In this document: in pieces, positions 45,582 to 53,884 of the stretch
Layout: each line of letters opens with the position of its first letter
Position numbering within the stretch: position 1 is the first letter of the stretch
Assembly: GCF_900111825.1 (NCBI RefSeq)
Contig: NZ_FOJM01000015.1
Span: forward strand, 116,970-180,969
DNA length: 64,000 nt
Source: Pedobacter suwonensis
Lineage (GTDB): Bacteria > Bacteroidota > Bacteroidia > Sphingobacteriales > Sphingobacteriaceae
Direction of reading: 5' to 3'
The notes under the pieces: model-generated
What the model was told of the DNA's origin: nothing
Database searches by the model: none
The model's input: the letters and a program-made list of their open reading frames with translations, nothing else
Translations under genes and position numbers: made by a program

Positions 45582-45715
45582 GAAAATGTAAGAGGGAAAA
45601 TGTATAATGTGAATTCCGTCTCCCTCTTAAAAATTCAGATGGTGTAGCTACAACATCTCCGTAAAAAGAAATAGAAAAATAGAAAATGTAAGAGGGAAAA
45701 TGTATAATGTGAATT
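45582..45715. repeat. Exact 34-base direct repeat
   Basis: The same 34 bases (GAAAATGTAAGAGGGAAAAT followed by GTATAATGTGAATT) stand at 45582-45615 and 45682-45715, exactly 100 bases apart. Each is followed by TCCCTCTTA, which can pair with TAAGAGGGA in the repeat. It fills the gap before the transporter gene. Confidence 0.75.
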
Positions 45716-45829
45716 ACAAAATCCCTCTTACCAAATCCAGTTAAAATATTATAAAGTTGTAAGATGAGTTACGGGGATACGTCTCCTTCATCCCTCTTAC
45801 CTTAACCATCTTACATAATTAACAGCCAA

Positions 45830-47068
45830 ATGAATAGCACTACACGCTTTAAACTTTCTGCCATGATGTTCCTTGAATTTTTTATCTGGGGAGCATGGTT
45901 TGTAACTTTAGGAGCATTCTTAAACAATAACCTGAAGGCAACCAACTCTGAAATTGGTTCCGTATTTTCAACTCAATCCTGGGGTGCTATTATTGCTCCA
46001 TTTATAATAGGCCTTATCGCCGACAGATATTTTAACGCTGAAAGAATTTTGGGTGTTCTACACATTATTGGTGCTATTTTAATGTACCAGATGTATAGTG
46101 CGCCGGATGTGAGTGTTTTCTACCCTTACGTTTTAGCTTACATGATTTTGTTTATGCCAACCCTTGCGCTTGTAAACTCTGTTTCATTCAACCAAATGAA
46201 AGATGCGGAAAAAGAATTTGCTAACATCAGGGTATTTGGTACAATAGGCTGGATCATCGCTGGTTTATTGATCAGTTTTGCCTTCCACTGGGATTCTCCG
46301 GAAGGAATTCAAGCCGGATTATTAAAAAGCACCTTTCTGATGGCTGGCATCGCTTCTTTGGTATTGGGATTGTTTAGTTTTACTCTACCTGCAACTCCGC
46401 CAAAGGTTGCCAAAGACGAAAAAATAAAAGTAGGCGACATTTTAGGATTAGACGCATTGAAATTATTAAAAGATAAAAATTTTGCTGTCTTCTTTATTTC
46501 TTCCATCCTGATCTGTATCCCGTTAGCCTTTTATTATCAAAATGCAGGCCTTTTCCTGGCTGACATCAAAGTTTCCAACCCAACAGGTAAAATGGCAATT
46601 GGTCAGGTTTCCGAAGCATTATTTCTATTGGCTATTCCTGTATTCTTTTCAAAATACGGCTTCAAGAAAACCATTATAGTTGGTATGCTGGCCTGGGCGA
46701 TACGCTATATTCTTTTTGCTTATGGCAATGCCGGCAGCTTAAGTTTTATGCTCATTATAGGTATCGCACTCCATGGTGTTTGCTACGATTTCTTTTTTGT
46801 TTCCGGTCAGATTTACACTAATTCAAAGGCAGGAGAAAAATTTAAAAGTGCAGCTCAGGGTATTATTACCCTAGCTACCTATGGCGTTGGTATGTTAATT
46901 GGGTTTAAAGTAGCGGGCTTAATTACAGATATGTATAAAACAGGAGATGTAACTGACTGGAAAATGGTTTGGATTATTCCAGCAGGAATTGCAGCTGCAG
47001 TTTTCTTATTGTTTGCTTTATTATTTAACGATAAAACCAAATCAGAAGTAGAAGTTAAAACTGTTTAA
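45830..47068 (+). CDS. Major facilitator transporter, nucleoside:H+ symporter (NupG)-like
   Basis: The 412-residue inner-membrane protein has about 12 transmembrane helices. The start MMFLEFFIWGAWFVTLGAFL and STQSWGAIIAPFIIGLIADRYF match the nucleoside:proton symporter branch of the superfamily. In Bacteroidota such carriers are common in sugar-oxidation clusters next to Gfo/Idh/MocA genes and may carry modified sugars rather than nucleosides. That role is an inference from context. The next gene starts 1 base after its stop, so they are cotranscribed. Confidence 0.88.
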   Translation: MNSTTRFKLSAMMFLEFFIWGAWFVTLGAFLNNNLKATNSEIGSVFSTQSWGAIIAPFIIGLIADRYFNAERILGVLHIIGAILMYQMYSAPDVSVFYPYVLAYMILFMPTLALVNSVSFNQMKDAEKEFANIRVFGTIGWIIAGLLISFAFHWDSPEGIQAGLLKSTFLMAGIASLVLGLFSFTLPATPPKVAKDEKIKVGDILGLDALKLLKDKNFAVFFISSILICIPLAFYYQNAGLFLADIKVSNPTGKMAIGQVSEALFLLAIPVFFSKYGFKKTIIVGMLAWAIRYILFAYGNAGSLSFMLIIGIALHGVCYDFFFVSGQIYTNSKAGEKFKSAAQGIITLATYGVGMLIGFKVAGLITDMYKTGDVTDWKMVWIIPAGIAAAVFLLFALLFNDKTKSEVEVKTV

Positions 47069-47069
47069 T

Positions 47070-47960
47070 ATGACCTCTAACATCAACAGAAGAAATGCAT
47101 TAAAGAATATTGTTGCAGGAACCGCAGCAGTTGGTGTTTCTTCAGGCCTCTCCGCCCTAGCCATGAACAAAACAGAATCAAACGAGCCACTCAGGCTAAA
47201 AGGAAATATCAACCATGCCGTATGCCGCTGGTGCTTTAGCAGCGTTGATGTTGAAGCGCTTTGCATTGAAGCAAAAAAAATAGGAATCAAAGGAATTGAT
47301 CTGGTTGGTCCGAACGATTGGCCTACATTAAAAAAACATGGCTTAGAATCAACCATGTGCAATGGAGCCGAGATTAACTTAGTAGATGGTTTTAACGACG
47401 AAAAATTCCACGAAAAGTTAGTTCAAAATTATACCAAAATGATTCCGCTGGTGGCTGAAGCCGGTTATACAAACCTGATCTGCTTTAGTGGAAACCGTCG
47501 TGGTAAAGACGATGAAACCGGTTGGAACAATTGTGTTAAAGGATTAAAACAGTTAATTCCATTGGCCGAAAAGCACAAGGTGGTATTGGTTATGGAGTTG
47601 CTAAACAGCAAAGTAAACCATAAAGATTACCAATGCGACAGGACATCGTGGGGTGCTGAACTCTGCAAACGCCTGGGTTCTGAAAATTTCAAATTGTTAT
47701 ATGATATTTACCACATGCAGATTGATGAAGGTGATGTAATCAGTAACATCAGGCAGTACCACCAATACATTGCGCACTACCACACCGCTGGTGTACCAGG
47801 CCGTAATGAAATAGACGATACGCAGGAATTGTATTACCCTGCCATTATGAAAGCCATTGCCGAAACCGGCTTTAAAGGTTACGTTGCACAAGAATTTATA
47901 CCTAAACATGCAGATAAAATAGCCTCATTGAAAAAGGCTGTATCCATCTGCGATATTTAA
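47070..47960 (+). CDS. Hydroxypyruvate isomerase-like TIM-barrel protein, Tat leader
   Basis: This 296-residue protein has a twin-arginine-type leader (NRRNALKNIVAGTAAVGVSS). The barrel resembles the hydroxypyruvate isomerase (Hyi) branch: VVLVMELLNSKVNHKDYQCD with the metal-binding Glu, LLYDIYHMQIDEGDV, HYHTAGVPGRNEID and the C-terminal Glu of YVAQEFIP. Export to the periplasm makes glyoxylate metabolism unlikely, so the substrate is probably a sugar derivative. Coupled to the transporter gene (1 base gap). Confidence 0.88.
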   Translation: MTSNINRRNALKNIVAGTAAVGVSSGLSALAMNKTESNEPLRLKGNINHAVCRWCFSSVDVEALCIEAKKIGIKGIDLVGPNDWPTLKKHGLESTMCNGAEINLVDGFNDEKFHEKLVQNYTKMIPLVAEAGYTNLICFSGNRRGKDDETGWNNCVKGLKQLIPLAEKHKVVLVMELLNSKVNHKDYQCDRTSWGAELCKRLGSENFKLLYDIYHMQIDEGDVISNIRQYHQYIAHYHTAGVPGRNEIDDTQELYYPAIMKAIAETGFKGYVAQEFIPKHADKIASLKKAVSICDI

Positions 47961-47968
47961 TCTACATT

Positions 47969-48844
47969 ATGATATCAAGAAGAAATTTTCTAATCAACAG
48001 CAGCGTGGCTGCAGCAGCGGCACTGATCGTTCCGTCATTTGCTTTTGCAGCGGATAATAAAAGAGTTGTTGGCCTCCAGTTGTATTCTTTAAGAGATGAG
48101 TTGCCTAAAGATGTAAAAGGGACGATTGCAAAAATCGCCAAAGCAGGTTTTAAGGAAGTAGAAACCTATGGTTTTTCGATAAAGGATCAGTTTTGGGGTT
48201 TAACGCCTAAAGAATTTAAAGCATTGTTGGATGCTCACGGTTTAAAGGCACCAAGTGGCCATTACGGTTTAGGGACTTATTTAAGTGATGGCAACACCAC
48301 CGAATTAAAGGCTGCAATTGCAGCAGCGAAAGTACTGAAAAGCGAATATGTAACCATCCCTTGGTTAGATACCAGCCTCAGAAAAAATGCTGAAGATTAT
48401 CAAAAAATTGCCTCCAGAATAAACGAAGCTGGAAAAATGTGCAAAGCGGCAGGTATTCGCCTGGCTTACCACAACCACAATTTCGAATTCGATAAAATTG
48501 GCAATACTACCGGATACGAAATCCTGTTGAAAGGGACAGATAAAAAATTGGTTGATTTCGAACTTGATCTGTATTGGGTGGTACGTTCAGGAAACGATCC
48601 TTTAAAACTGTTTAAAGAAAATCCGGGACGTTTTACCATGTGGCATGTTAAAGACATGGATAAAACCAACCCGGCCTTAAACGCAGAAGTAGGCACTGGA
48701 TCTATAGATTTTAAATCGATTTTTGCACAGGCCAAACTTTCGGGCATGAAACATTTCTTTGTAGAGCATGAAACCAACTACAAACCAAATCCGATGGAAT
48801 CTGTTGCTGCAAGTTGTGCTTATATTAAAAAAGAGATTATTTAA
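47969..48844 (+). CDS. Tat-exported sugar isomerase/epimerase, tandem paralogue 1
   Basis: A 291-residue protein with a Tat-type leader (SRRNFLINSSVAAAAALIVP). TIM-barrel motifs: GLQLYSLRDELPKDVKG, YHNHNFEF with metal-site His and Glu, FELDLYWVVRSGNDP, MWHVKDMDKTNP and FFVEHETNYKPNP. It is closely related to the next gene, including near-identical DNA over the last third. 8 bases after the previous stop. In the presumed pathway it may hydrate or isomerise the 2-hydroxyglycal or 3-keto product. Confidence 0.9.
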   Translation: MISRRNFLINSSVAAAAALIVPSFAFAADNKRVVGLQLYSLRDELPKDVKGTIAKIAKAGFKEVETYGFSIKDQFWGLTPKEFKALLDAHGLKAPSGHYGLGTYLSDGNTTELKAAIAAAKVLKSEYVTIPWLDTSLRKNAEDYQKIASRINEAGKMCKAAGIRLAYHNHNFEFDKIGNTTGYEILLKGTDKKLVDFELDLYWVVRSGNDPLKLFKENPGRFTMWHVKDMDKTNPALNAEVGTGSIDFKSIFAQAKLSGMKHFFVEHETNYKPNPMESVAASCAYIKKEII

Positions 48845-48852
48845 TTTAACAG

Positions 48853-49722
48853 ATGAATTCAAGAAGGACATTCCTAAAGCATGCAGGATTAGCGGCCGGA
48901 GCAGCATTGCTGATCCCCTCTTTTGCCTTTGATAAAGCCAGCAAAAATATTGGTTTACAGCTCTATACTTTGCGTGGAGAATTACCGAAAGACGTGAAAG
49001 GCGTTATCGAAAAAGTAGCGCAGGCCGGGTACAAAGAAGTGGAAACCTATGGTTTTTCTAACGGAAAATTTTGGGGCTTAACACCTAAAGAGTTTAAAGC
49101 ATTGTTAAATGCGAACGGCTTGAAAGCACCAAGTGGGCATTATGGAATGGACGAATTCTCTAAAACCGGAAAAACCGACAAATTAAAAGCAGATATCGAA
49201 TCAGCAGCAGCTATTGGCGGTAAATATTTTACCATTGCCGGTGCACATGTTGATATGGGCAAAGGTGTAGATGGCTTTAAGAAAACTGCCGACGATTTTA
49301 ATAAAGTGGCTGAAATTGCAAAGGCATCGGGCTTGAAGTTTGCCTACCACAACCACGATTTCGAATTTAAGAAATTGGGTGATACCACCGGTTATGATGT
49401 TTACTTAAGCGAAACCGATAAAAACCTGGTCAACTTTGAAATGGATTTATATTGGGTTGTGCGTTCAGGTAATGATCCGTTGGCTTTGTTTAAAAAATAT
49501 CCTGGCCGTTTCCCGATGTGGCATGTTAAAGATATGGATAAAACTAATCCAGCCTTAAATGCTGAAGTAGGTACTGGTTCTATAGATTTCAAACCGATTT
49601 TTGCTGAGGCAAAACTTTCGGGTATGCAGCATTTCTTTGTAGAACATGAAACCAACTACAAACCAGATCCGATCGGCTCAATCAAAACCAGCTGCGATTA
49701 TATTAAAGCGAAATTGATTTAA
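48853..49722 (+). CDS. Tat-exported sugar isomerase/epimerase, tandem paralogue 2
   Basis: A 289-residue paralogue of the preceding protein, with a leader NSRRTFLKHAGLAAGAALLI. Motifs are GLQLYTLRGELPKDVKG, YHNHDFEF, FEMDLYWVVRSGNDP, MWHVKDMDKTNP and FFVEHETNYKPDP. The main differences lie in the leader and in the region around residues 90-120, where paralogue 1 has LKSEYVTIPWLD and this one has GGKYFTIAGAHVD, facing the active site. Last gene of the cluster; a GC-rich hairpin follows 9 bases later. Confidence 0.9.
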   Translation: MNSRRTFLKHAGLAAGAALLIPSFAFDKASKNIGLQLYTLRGELPKDVKGVIEKVAQAGYKEVETYGFSNGKFWGLTPKEFKALLNANGLKAPSGHYGMDEFSKTGKTDKLKADIESAAAIGGKYFTIAGAHVDMGKGVDGFKKTADDFNKVAEIAKASGLKFAYHNHDFEFKKLGDTTGYDVYLSETDKNLVNFEMDLYWVVRSGNDPLALFKKYPGRFPMWHVKDMDKTNPALNAEVGTGSIDFKPIFAEAKLSGMQHFFVEHETNYKPDPIGSIKTSCDYIKAKLI

Positions 49723-49730
49723 ACTTATCC

Positions 49731-49763
49731 AAACCCCGCAGACTTTTGAAACCTGCGGGGTTT
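49731..49763 (+). terminator. Hairpin closing the sugar-oxidation cluster
   Basis: Perfect arms AAACCCCGCAG (49731-49741) and CTGCGGGGTTT (49753-49763). Member of a dispersed palindrome family, here placed to terminate the cluster, though the T run is short. Confidence 0.6.
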
Positions 49764-50307
49764 AACACATCCTTGTCGTCCTCTCGACTGAAGCGAAGCT
49801 AAGATGGAGAGAGCTATCTTCATAAATCACATCTCCTCCTATCTTCCATAACCCAAAACTCATCTATTATTGCGAGTATTGTTTATCTAAACCTGATATA
49901 CAGAATTCTTCTTAATGGCAATCGCTATAAATCCCATTGTCTGTAAAATTTATTTAATAACACATTTTAGTGGATTGAAAACTCCGACGAATAGTCATTC
50001 CCCACTCGATTGGGAACAACATAGTGTTTATGAATGCCCATGACTAAAAAAACACGCATGAATAATCTAAGCGCCTTACGTATTAAGATTGCAAAATGAG
50101 TGGCATCCGATTGCTATCGGATGACGACCCTTCCACCGAGCATTGCTAAATAGAATTAGCGATTTAGCCATTAACCATATTTTCTATGGAAAACCAAAAA
50201 TTTTAAACATAAAAAGCAAATTTAATTATCAAGAATAGGGATATCAGCTTAATTTTTAGCATATTTGAACTCATATCAAATAATTAATAATATTAAAAAA
50301 AATTAAA
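49764..50307. other. Repeat-bearing spacer between the sugar cluster and asd
   Basis: About 540 bases without a gene. A REP-like stretch lies at 49773-49822 (TCTCGACTGAAGCGAAG). A hairpin CATCCGAT-TGCT-ATCGGATG stands at 50104-50123 and nested arms GCTAAAT/ATTTAGC near 50145-50168. The last 100 bases are very AT-rich and should hold the asd promoter, but I cannot pinpoint it. Confidence 0.45.
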
Positions 50308-51297
50308 ATGAAAGTAGCAGTAGTGGGTGCCACCGGGTTGGTTGGCACTGTCATGTTAAAAGTATTGGAGGAAAGAAATTTCCCTTTAACAGAGTTAATT
50401 CCCGTAGCATCAGAAAAGAGTGTTGGTAAGGAAATTACTTTTAAGGGTAAGAAGTTCCCAATTGTTAGCATGGATACTGCCATCAGCATGAAACCAGATA
50501 TCGCTTTGTTTTCAGCGGGCGGAAATACTTCATTGGAACATGCACCGCGTTTTAAAGAAGCCGGAACAACGGTTATCGATAATTCTTCGGCATGGAGAAT
50601 GGATCCCGCAATTAAGTTAATTGTACCGGAAGTTAATGCACATGAACTGTCTATTGATAACAAAATCATTGCCAATCCTAACTGTTCTACCATTCAGATG
50701 GTTGTGGTTTTAAAACCTTTGCACGATAAATACAAAATCAAACGTGTAATCGTTTCTACCTACCAATCGGTTACAGGCACAGGGGTTAAAGCGGTTGATC
50801 AGTTGATGAACGAACGCAAAGGCATTGATGGTCCAAAAGCTTATCCATACGAAATCGACTTAAATGTGCTTCCGCATATTGATGTTTTCACTGATAACGG
50901 ATACACCAAAGAAGAAATGAAAATGGTGAAGGAAACGAACAAAATCATGAGCGATAATAACATAAAAGTTACCGCTACCACAGTTCGGATCCCGGTTATG
51001 GGTGGTCACTCAGAATCGGTTAATATCGAGTTCGAAAATGATTTCGATTTAGCCGAAGTACGTAGTATTTTAGAAAAAGCGCCAGGCGTAATTGTTGTGG
51101 ATGATGTGGCTAACCTCAAATACCCAATGCCAAAAGATGCACATGAAAAAGATGAAGTTTTTGTAGGCCGTATCCGTAGAGATGAATCGGCACCGAAAGC
51201 ATTAAACCTTTGGATTGTTGCAGATAACTTACGTAAGGGTGCAGCAACCAATGCTGTACAGATTGCAGAATACCTGGTTCAAAAAGAATTGGTTTAA
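50308..51297 (+). CDS. asd: Aspartate-semialdehyde dehydrogenase
   Basis: This 329-residue NADPH enzyme reduces aspartyl phosphate to aspartate semialdehyde, the branch point to lysine, diaminopimelate, methionine and threonine. The nucleotide motif is VVGATGLVGTVML, the catalytic Cys is C126 in IANPNCSTIQM, and the active-site His lies in IPVMGGHSESV. The sequence is of the USG-1/Gram-positive-like Asd type usual in Bacteroidota. A terminator follows 14 bases later. Confidence 0.96.
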   Translation: MKVAVVGATGLVGTVMLKVLEERNFPLTELIPVASEKSVGKEITFKGKKFPIVSMDTAISMKPDIALFSAGGNTSLEHAPRFKEAGTTVIDNSSAWRMDPAIKLIVPEVNAHELSIDNKIIANPNCSTIQMVVVLKPLHDKYKIKRVIVSTYQSVTGTGVKAVDQLMNERKGIDGPKAYPYEIDLNVLPHIDVFTDNGYTKEEMKMVKETNKIMSDNNIKVTATTVRIPVMGGHSESVNIEFENDFDLAEVRSILEKAPGVIVVDDVANLKYPMPKDAHEKDEVFVGRIRRDESAPKALNLWIVADNLRKGAATNAVQIAEYLVQKELV

Positions 51298-51311
51298 TTC
51301 ATAAATTAAGT

Positions 51312-51339
51312 AAAAGCCTCGATTTATCGGGGCTTTTTT
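51312..51339 (+). terminator. Terminator of asd
   Basis: AAAAGCCTCGA and TCGGGGCTTTT pair with one G-T wobble around TTTA, then TT. It ends 15 bases before the next ATG. Confidence 0.8.
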
Positions 51340-51353
51340 GTGCGCATTCCATC

Positions 51354-51956
51354 ATGAAACATATTCCAATCTTTTTAATTTATTCCAGGTTACTTATCGG
51401 TTTTGGAATTATTCTGTTAAGCGTTTTCCATGTTAGCCATTATTCTTTTTTAGCCGTTACTTTATTATCTGTTGGTTTGTTAACCGACGTGTTTGACGGG
51501 ATTATCGCCCGTAAGCTCAATATCTCATCTGAAAAACTGAGGCGCCTGGATTCTGGCATAGACCAGGTATTTTTTATTTCTGTAGCAATTGCCACCTACA
51601 TCCAATGCCCTGATTTTTTTAAAACCAATCTTATAAAACTGATCGTACTGGGTACTTTTGAGGCCTCTACCTATGTACTATGTTATATCAAGTTTAAAAA
51701 GGAAATTGCTACCCACTCTATCGGTGCTAAAATCTGGACACTTACTATATTCGCCACCCTCGTTGAGATTATGTTGCATTGCGAATCAGTCGTGCTTTTT
51801 GAAATTTGTTTCTGGCTCGGCCTGGCTACAAGGTCAGAAATACTCGCTATTATACTCGCCCTCAAAAAATGGACAAACGATGTACCATCGATTTATCATG
51901 CCGTAAAACTCAGACAGGGAAAAGAGATTAAACGGAATAAGCTGTTTAATGGCTAA
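51354..51956 (+). CDS. CDP-alcohol phosphatidyltransferase family protein with altered motif
   Basis: The 200-residue inner-membrane protein has about six helices. Enzymes of this family make phospholipids from CDP-alcohols using the motif DxxDGxxAR(x8)GxxxDxxxD. Here D45, D48-G49, A52-R53, D66 and D70 are present, but the position of the conserved Gly (62) is Leu. Activity may be altered or the substrate unusual. The gene follows the asd terminator directly, so it needs readthrough or an unseen promoter. Confidence 0.85.
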   Translation: MKHIPIFLIYSRLLIGFGIILLSVFHVSHYSFLAVTLLSVGLLTDVFDGIIARKLNISSEKLRRLDSGIDQVFFISVAIATYIQCPDFFKTNLIKLIVLGTFEASTYVLCYIKFKKEIATHSIGAKIWTLTIFATLVEIMLHCESVVLFEICFWLGLATRSEILAIILALKKWTNDVPSIYHAVKLRQGKEIKRNKLFNG

Positions 51957-51989
51957 GTTCTGAGTTAGTATAATTTAGCGTTCGTAATT

Positions 51990-52043
51990 ACTAAATTATA
52001 TATAAAAAAGAGATCATAATCATCAAATTATATATAATTTAGT
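51990..52043. promoter_or_regulatory. Perfect 15-base inverted repeat upstream of dacB
   Basis: ACTAAATTATATATA (51990-52004) and TATATATAATTTAGT (52029-52043) with a 24-base spacer. A third partial copy, TATAATTTAG, occurs at 51969-51978. No T-tract. It lies 25 bases before the dacB ATG and looks like an operator with three half-sites or a long 5' hairpin. Confidence 0.55.
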
Positions 52044-52068
52044 GATTTCCACTTCCACTACACCACAA

Positions 52069-53478
52069 ATGAAATTTTTCACACTCCTTTTCATCGTCCT
52101 GTCTTTCTTCTTTACCCAGAGCTTTGCCCAAAACAGAATCCAAGATATAGAAAAAGCTTTTAATAATCTATTAAATGATGAACAGGCCAGGCATGCGATG
52201 GTTTCGCTATGCGTTTTGGATGCCAATACGGGCAAAACCTTATATGCTAAAAATGAACAGATAGGTTTGGCTACCGCTTCAACCTTAAAAACCATCACCG
52301 CAGCTACTGCATTTAGCATCTTAGGAAAAGATTTCCAATACCAGACTAATTTGGCTTACACCGGTACGGTTACCAACGATGGAACCTTAAAGGGCAACAT
52401 AATGATAATCGGTAGTGGAGACCCCACTTTGGGTTCATGGCGTTATCAAAACAAAGAAAAAACTGTTTTAACGCAATGGGTTGCTGCCATAAAGGCGGCC
52501 GGAATTAAAAAAATTGATGGTGCTATAATTGGTGATGACCGTATCTTTGGCACACAAACCACACCTGAAGGTTGGGTATGGCAGGATATAGGCAATTATT
52601 ATGGCGCAGGAACATCTGGCTTAGCCTGGCGGGAAAATCAGTTTGATATTCACCTTAGGCCTGGTAGCAGCACAGCTGACGAGGTAAAAATTGTAAAAAC
52701 AGTTCCGGCTACTCCATACATTCAGATTATAAACGAGCTGAAAACCGGTGCGTCTGGTACCGGCGACAGAAGTTATGCCTTTCTCCCACCCTATGGCGAT
52801 GTGGCTTACCTACGCGGGAGCTGGGGAATGGGGATTGCTAAAACAGGCATTTCGGTTGCTTTGCCCGATCCTGCGTTTGATTGCGCTTACCGCTTAGAGG
52901 ATACATTGAAAAGACTGGGAATTTCTACCAGCCAGCAAGCCACCACCGCTAGGTTGATGACCCTGAATAATCAGGTTATTCCTCTTGTTACACAGAAAAT
53001 AAACACCATCAGTTCGCCAAGTTTAAGCGACATTACCTATTGGTTTTTAAAGAAAAGTATTAATTTATATGGCGAATCACTTTTGAAAACCATTGCAATA
53101 AAATCAGGCAAAGAAGCTATAACAAGCAAGGGTGCAGAAACTGAGATTAATTTTTGGGCAAGTAAGGGAATCGATAAAACGGCACTTAACATTATTGATG
53201 GCAGCGGACTTTCTCCGGGCGATAGGGTCACGACCTCTGCCATGGCCAATATACTTTTCCAGATCCAAAAAGAAAACTGGTTCGCTGATTATTATAAAGC
53301 CCTACCAGAATACAATGGCATGAAAATTAAAAGCGGAACCATTAACGATGTTTCGGCATTTGCAGGTTACCACACTGATGCAGCAGGCAACAAATACGTG
53401 GTCGTGATCAATATTAATAATTACAGCGGAAACAGTATCAACAAAAAGTTGTTTAAGGTGTTAGATGAACTAAAATAA
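52069..53478 (+). CDS. dacB: D-alanyl-D-alanine carboxypeptidase/endopeptidase (PBP4 type)
   Basis: A 469-residue periplasmic enzyme that trims or opens peptidoglycan cross-links. It has a signal peptide (FFTLLFIVLSFFFTQSFA). The serine active site is S71-T-L-K74, the SxN motif is SIN in KKSINLYGESLL, and KSG in MKIKSGTINDVSAFAGY fills the KTG position. Length and the large insert after the first motif agree with PBP4/DacB. The ATG at 52069 begins the signal peptide; a GTG at 52042 lies inside the upstream palindrome. Two short genes follow closely. Confidence 0.94.
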   Translation: MKFFTLLFIVLSFFFTQSFAQNRIQDIEKAFNNLLNDEQARHAMVSLCVLDANTGKTLYAKNEQIGLATASTLKTITAATAFSILGKDFQYQTNLAYTGTVTNDGTLKGNIMIIGSGDPTLGSWRYQNKEKTVLTQWVAAIKAAGIKKIDGAIIGDDRIFGTQTTPEGWVWQDIGNYYGAGTSGLAWRENQFDIHLRPGSSTADEVKIVKTVPATPYIQIINELKTGASGTGDRSYAFLPPYGDVAYLRGSWGMGIAKTGISVALPDPAFDCAYRLEDTLKRLGISTSQQATTARLMTLNNQVIPLVTQKINTISSPSLSDITYWFLKKSINLYGESLLKTIAIKSGKEAITSKGAETEINFWASKGIDKTALNIIDGSGLSPGDRVTTSAMANILFQIQKENWFADYYKALPEYNGMKIKSGTINDVSAFAGYHTDAAGNKYVVVININNYSGNSINKKLFKVLDELK

Positions 53479-53493
53479 CCCCTGTTTACTATT

Positions 53494-53853
53494 ATGACTT
53501 TTTTTGTAAAAAACCTGCAAACGGTTGACGGATTGATTTCAAACCTGTACAGGGATATTTCTGTTGAGGAAATGACTAGAAAAATTACCGGGCTTTTTGA
53601 ATTACAAGGCTACAAGGTAATAGATCAACAATTCGGAAATTTAATTTTAGAAAAAGGCAGCCGCATAAAAAGACTATTATTGGGTGCATTTACAACCTAC
53701 TACAAATTCAGCGTAACCATTATGCCAGGAGCAGAAAATGAACTGACAGTAAATGTTTTTCAGCAATCAAGCGGCATGTCTGGCGGTTTAATTGGCATGA
53801 ACCAGATTAAAACGGAATTACAGCGTTTAAATTTTATTTTTGCCAACATTTAG
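53494..53853 (+). CDS. Hypothetical protein
   Basis: A 119-residue cytosolic protein without signal or membrane segment. The N-terminal half appears helical (VKNLQTVDGLISNLYRDIS) and the C-terminal half has strands with a conserved-looking RIKRLLLGAFTTYYKFSVTI and a glycine patch SSGMSGGLIGMNQIK. I do not recognise a family. It starts 15 bases after dacB and 31 bases before the GNAT gene on the same strand, so it is probably cotranscribed. Confidence 0.7.
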   Translation: MTFFVKNLQTVDGLISNLYRDISVEEMTRKITGLFELQGYKVIDQQFGNLILEKGSRIKRLLLGAFTTYYKFSVTIMPGAENELTVNVFQQSSGMSGGLIGMNQIKTELQRLNFIFANI

Positions 53854-53884
53854 CTTTACATTCGGCAGATCATAATCTAAACCA

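Noticed and set aside
47070..47960. Assignment as a true hydroxypyruvate isomerase (hyi)
   Set aside because: The Tat-type leader and the sugar-oxidation context argue against a cytosolic glyoxylate role, so no gene symbol is given.
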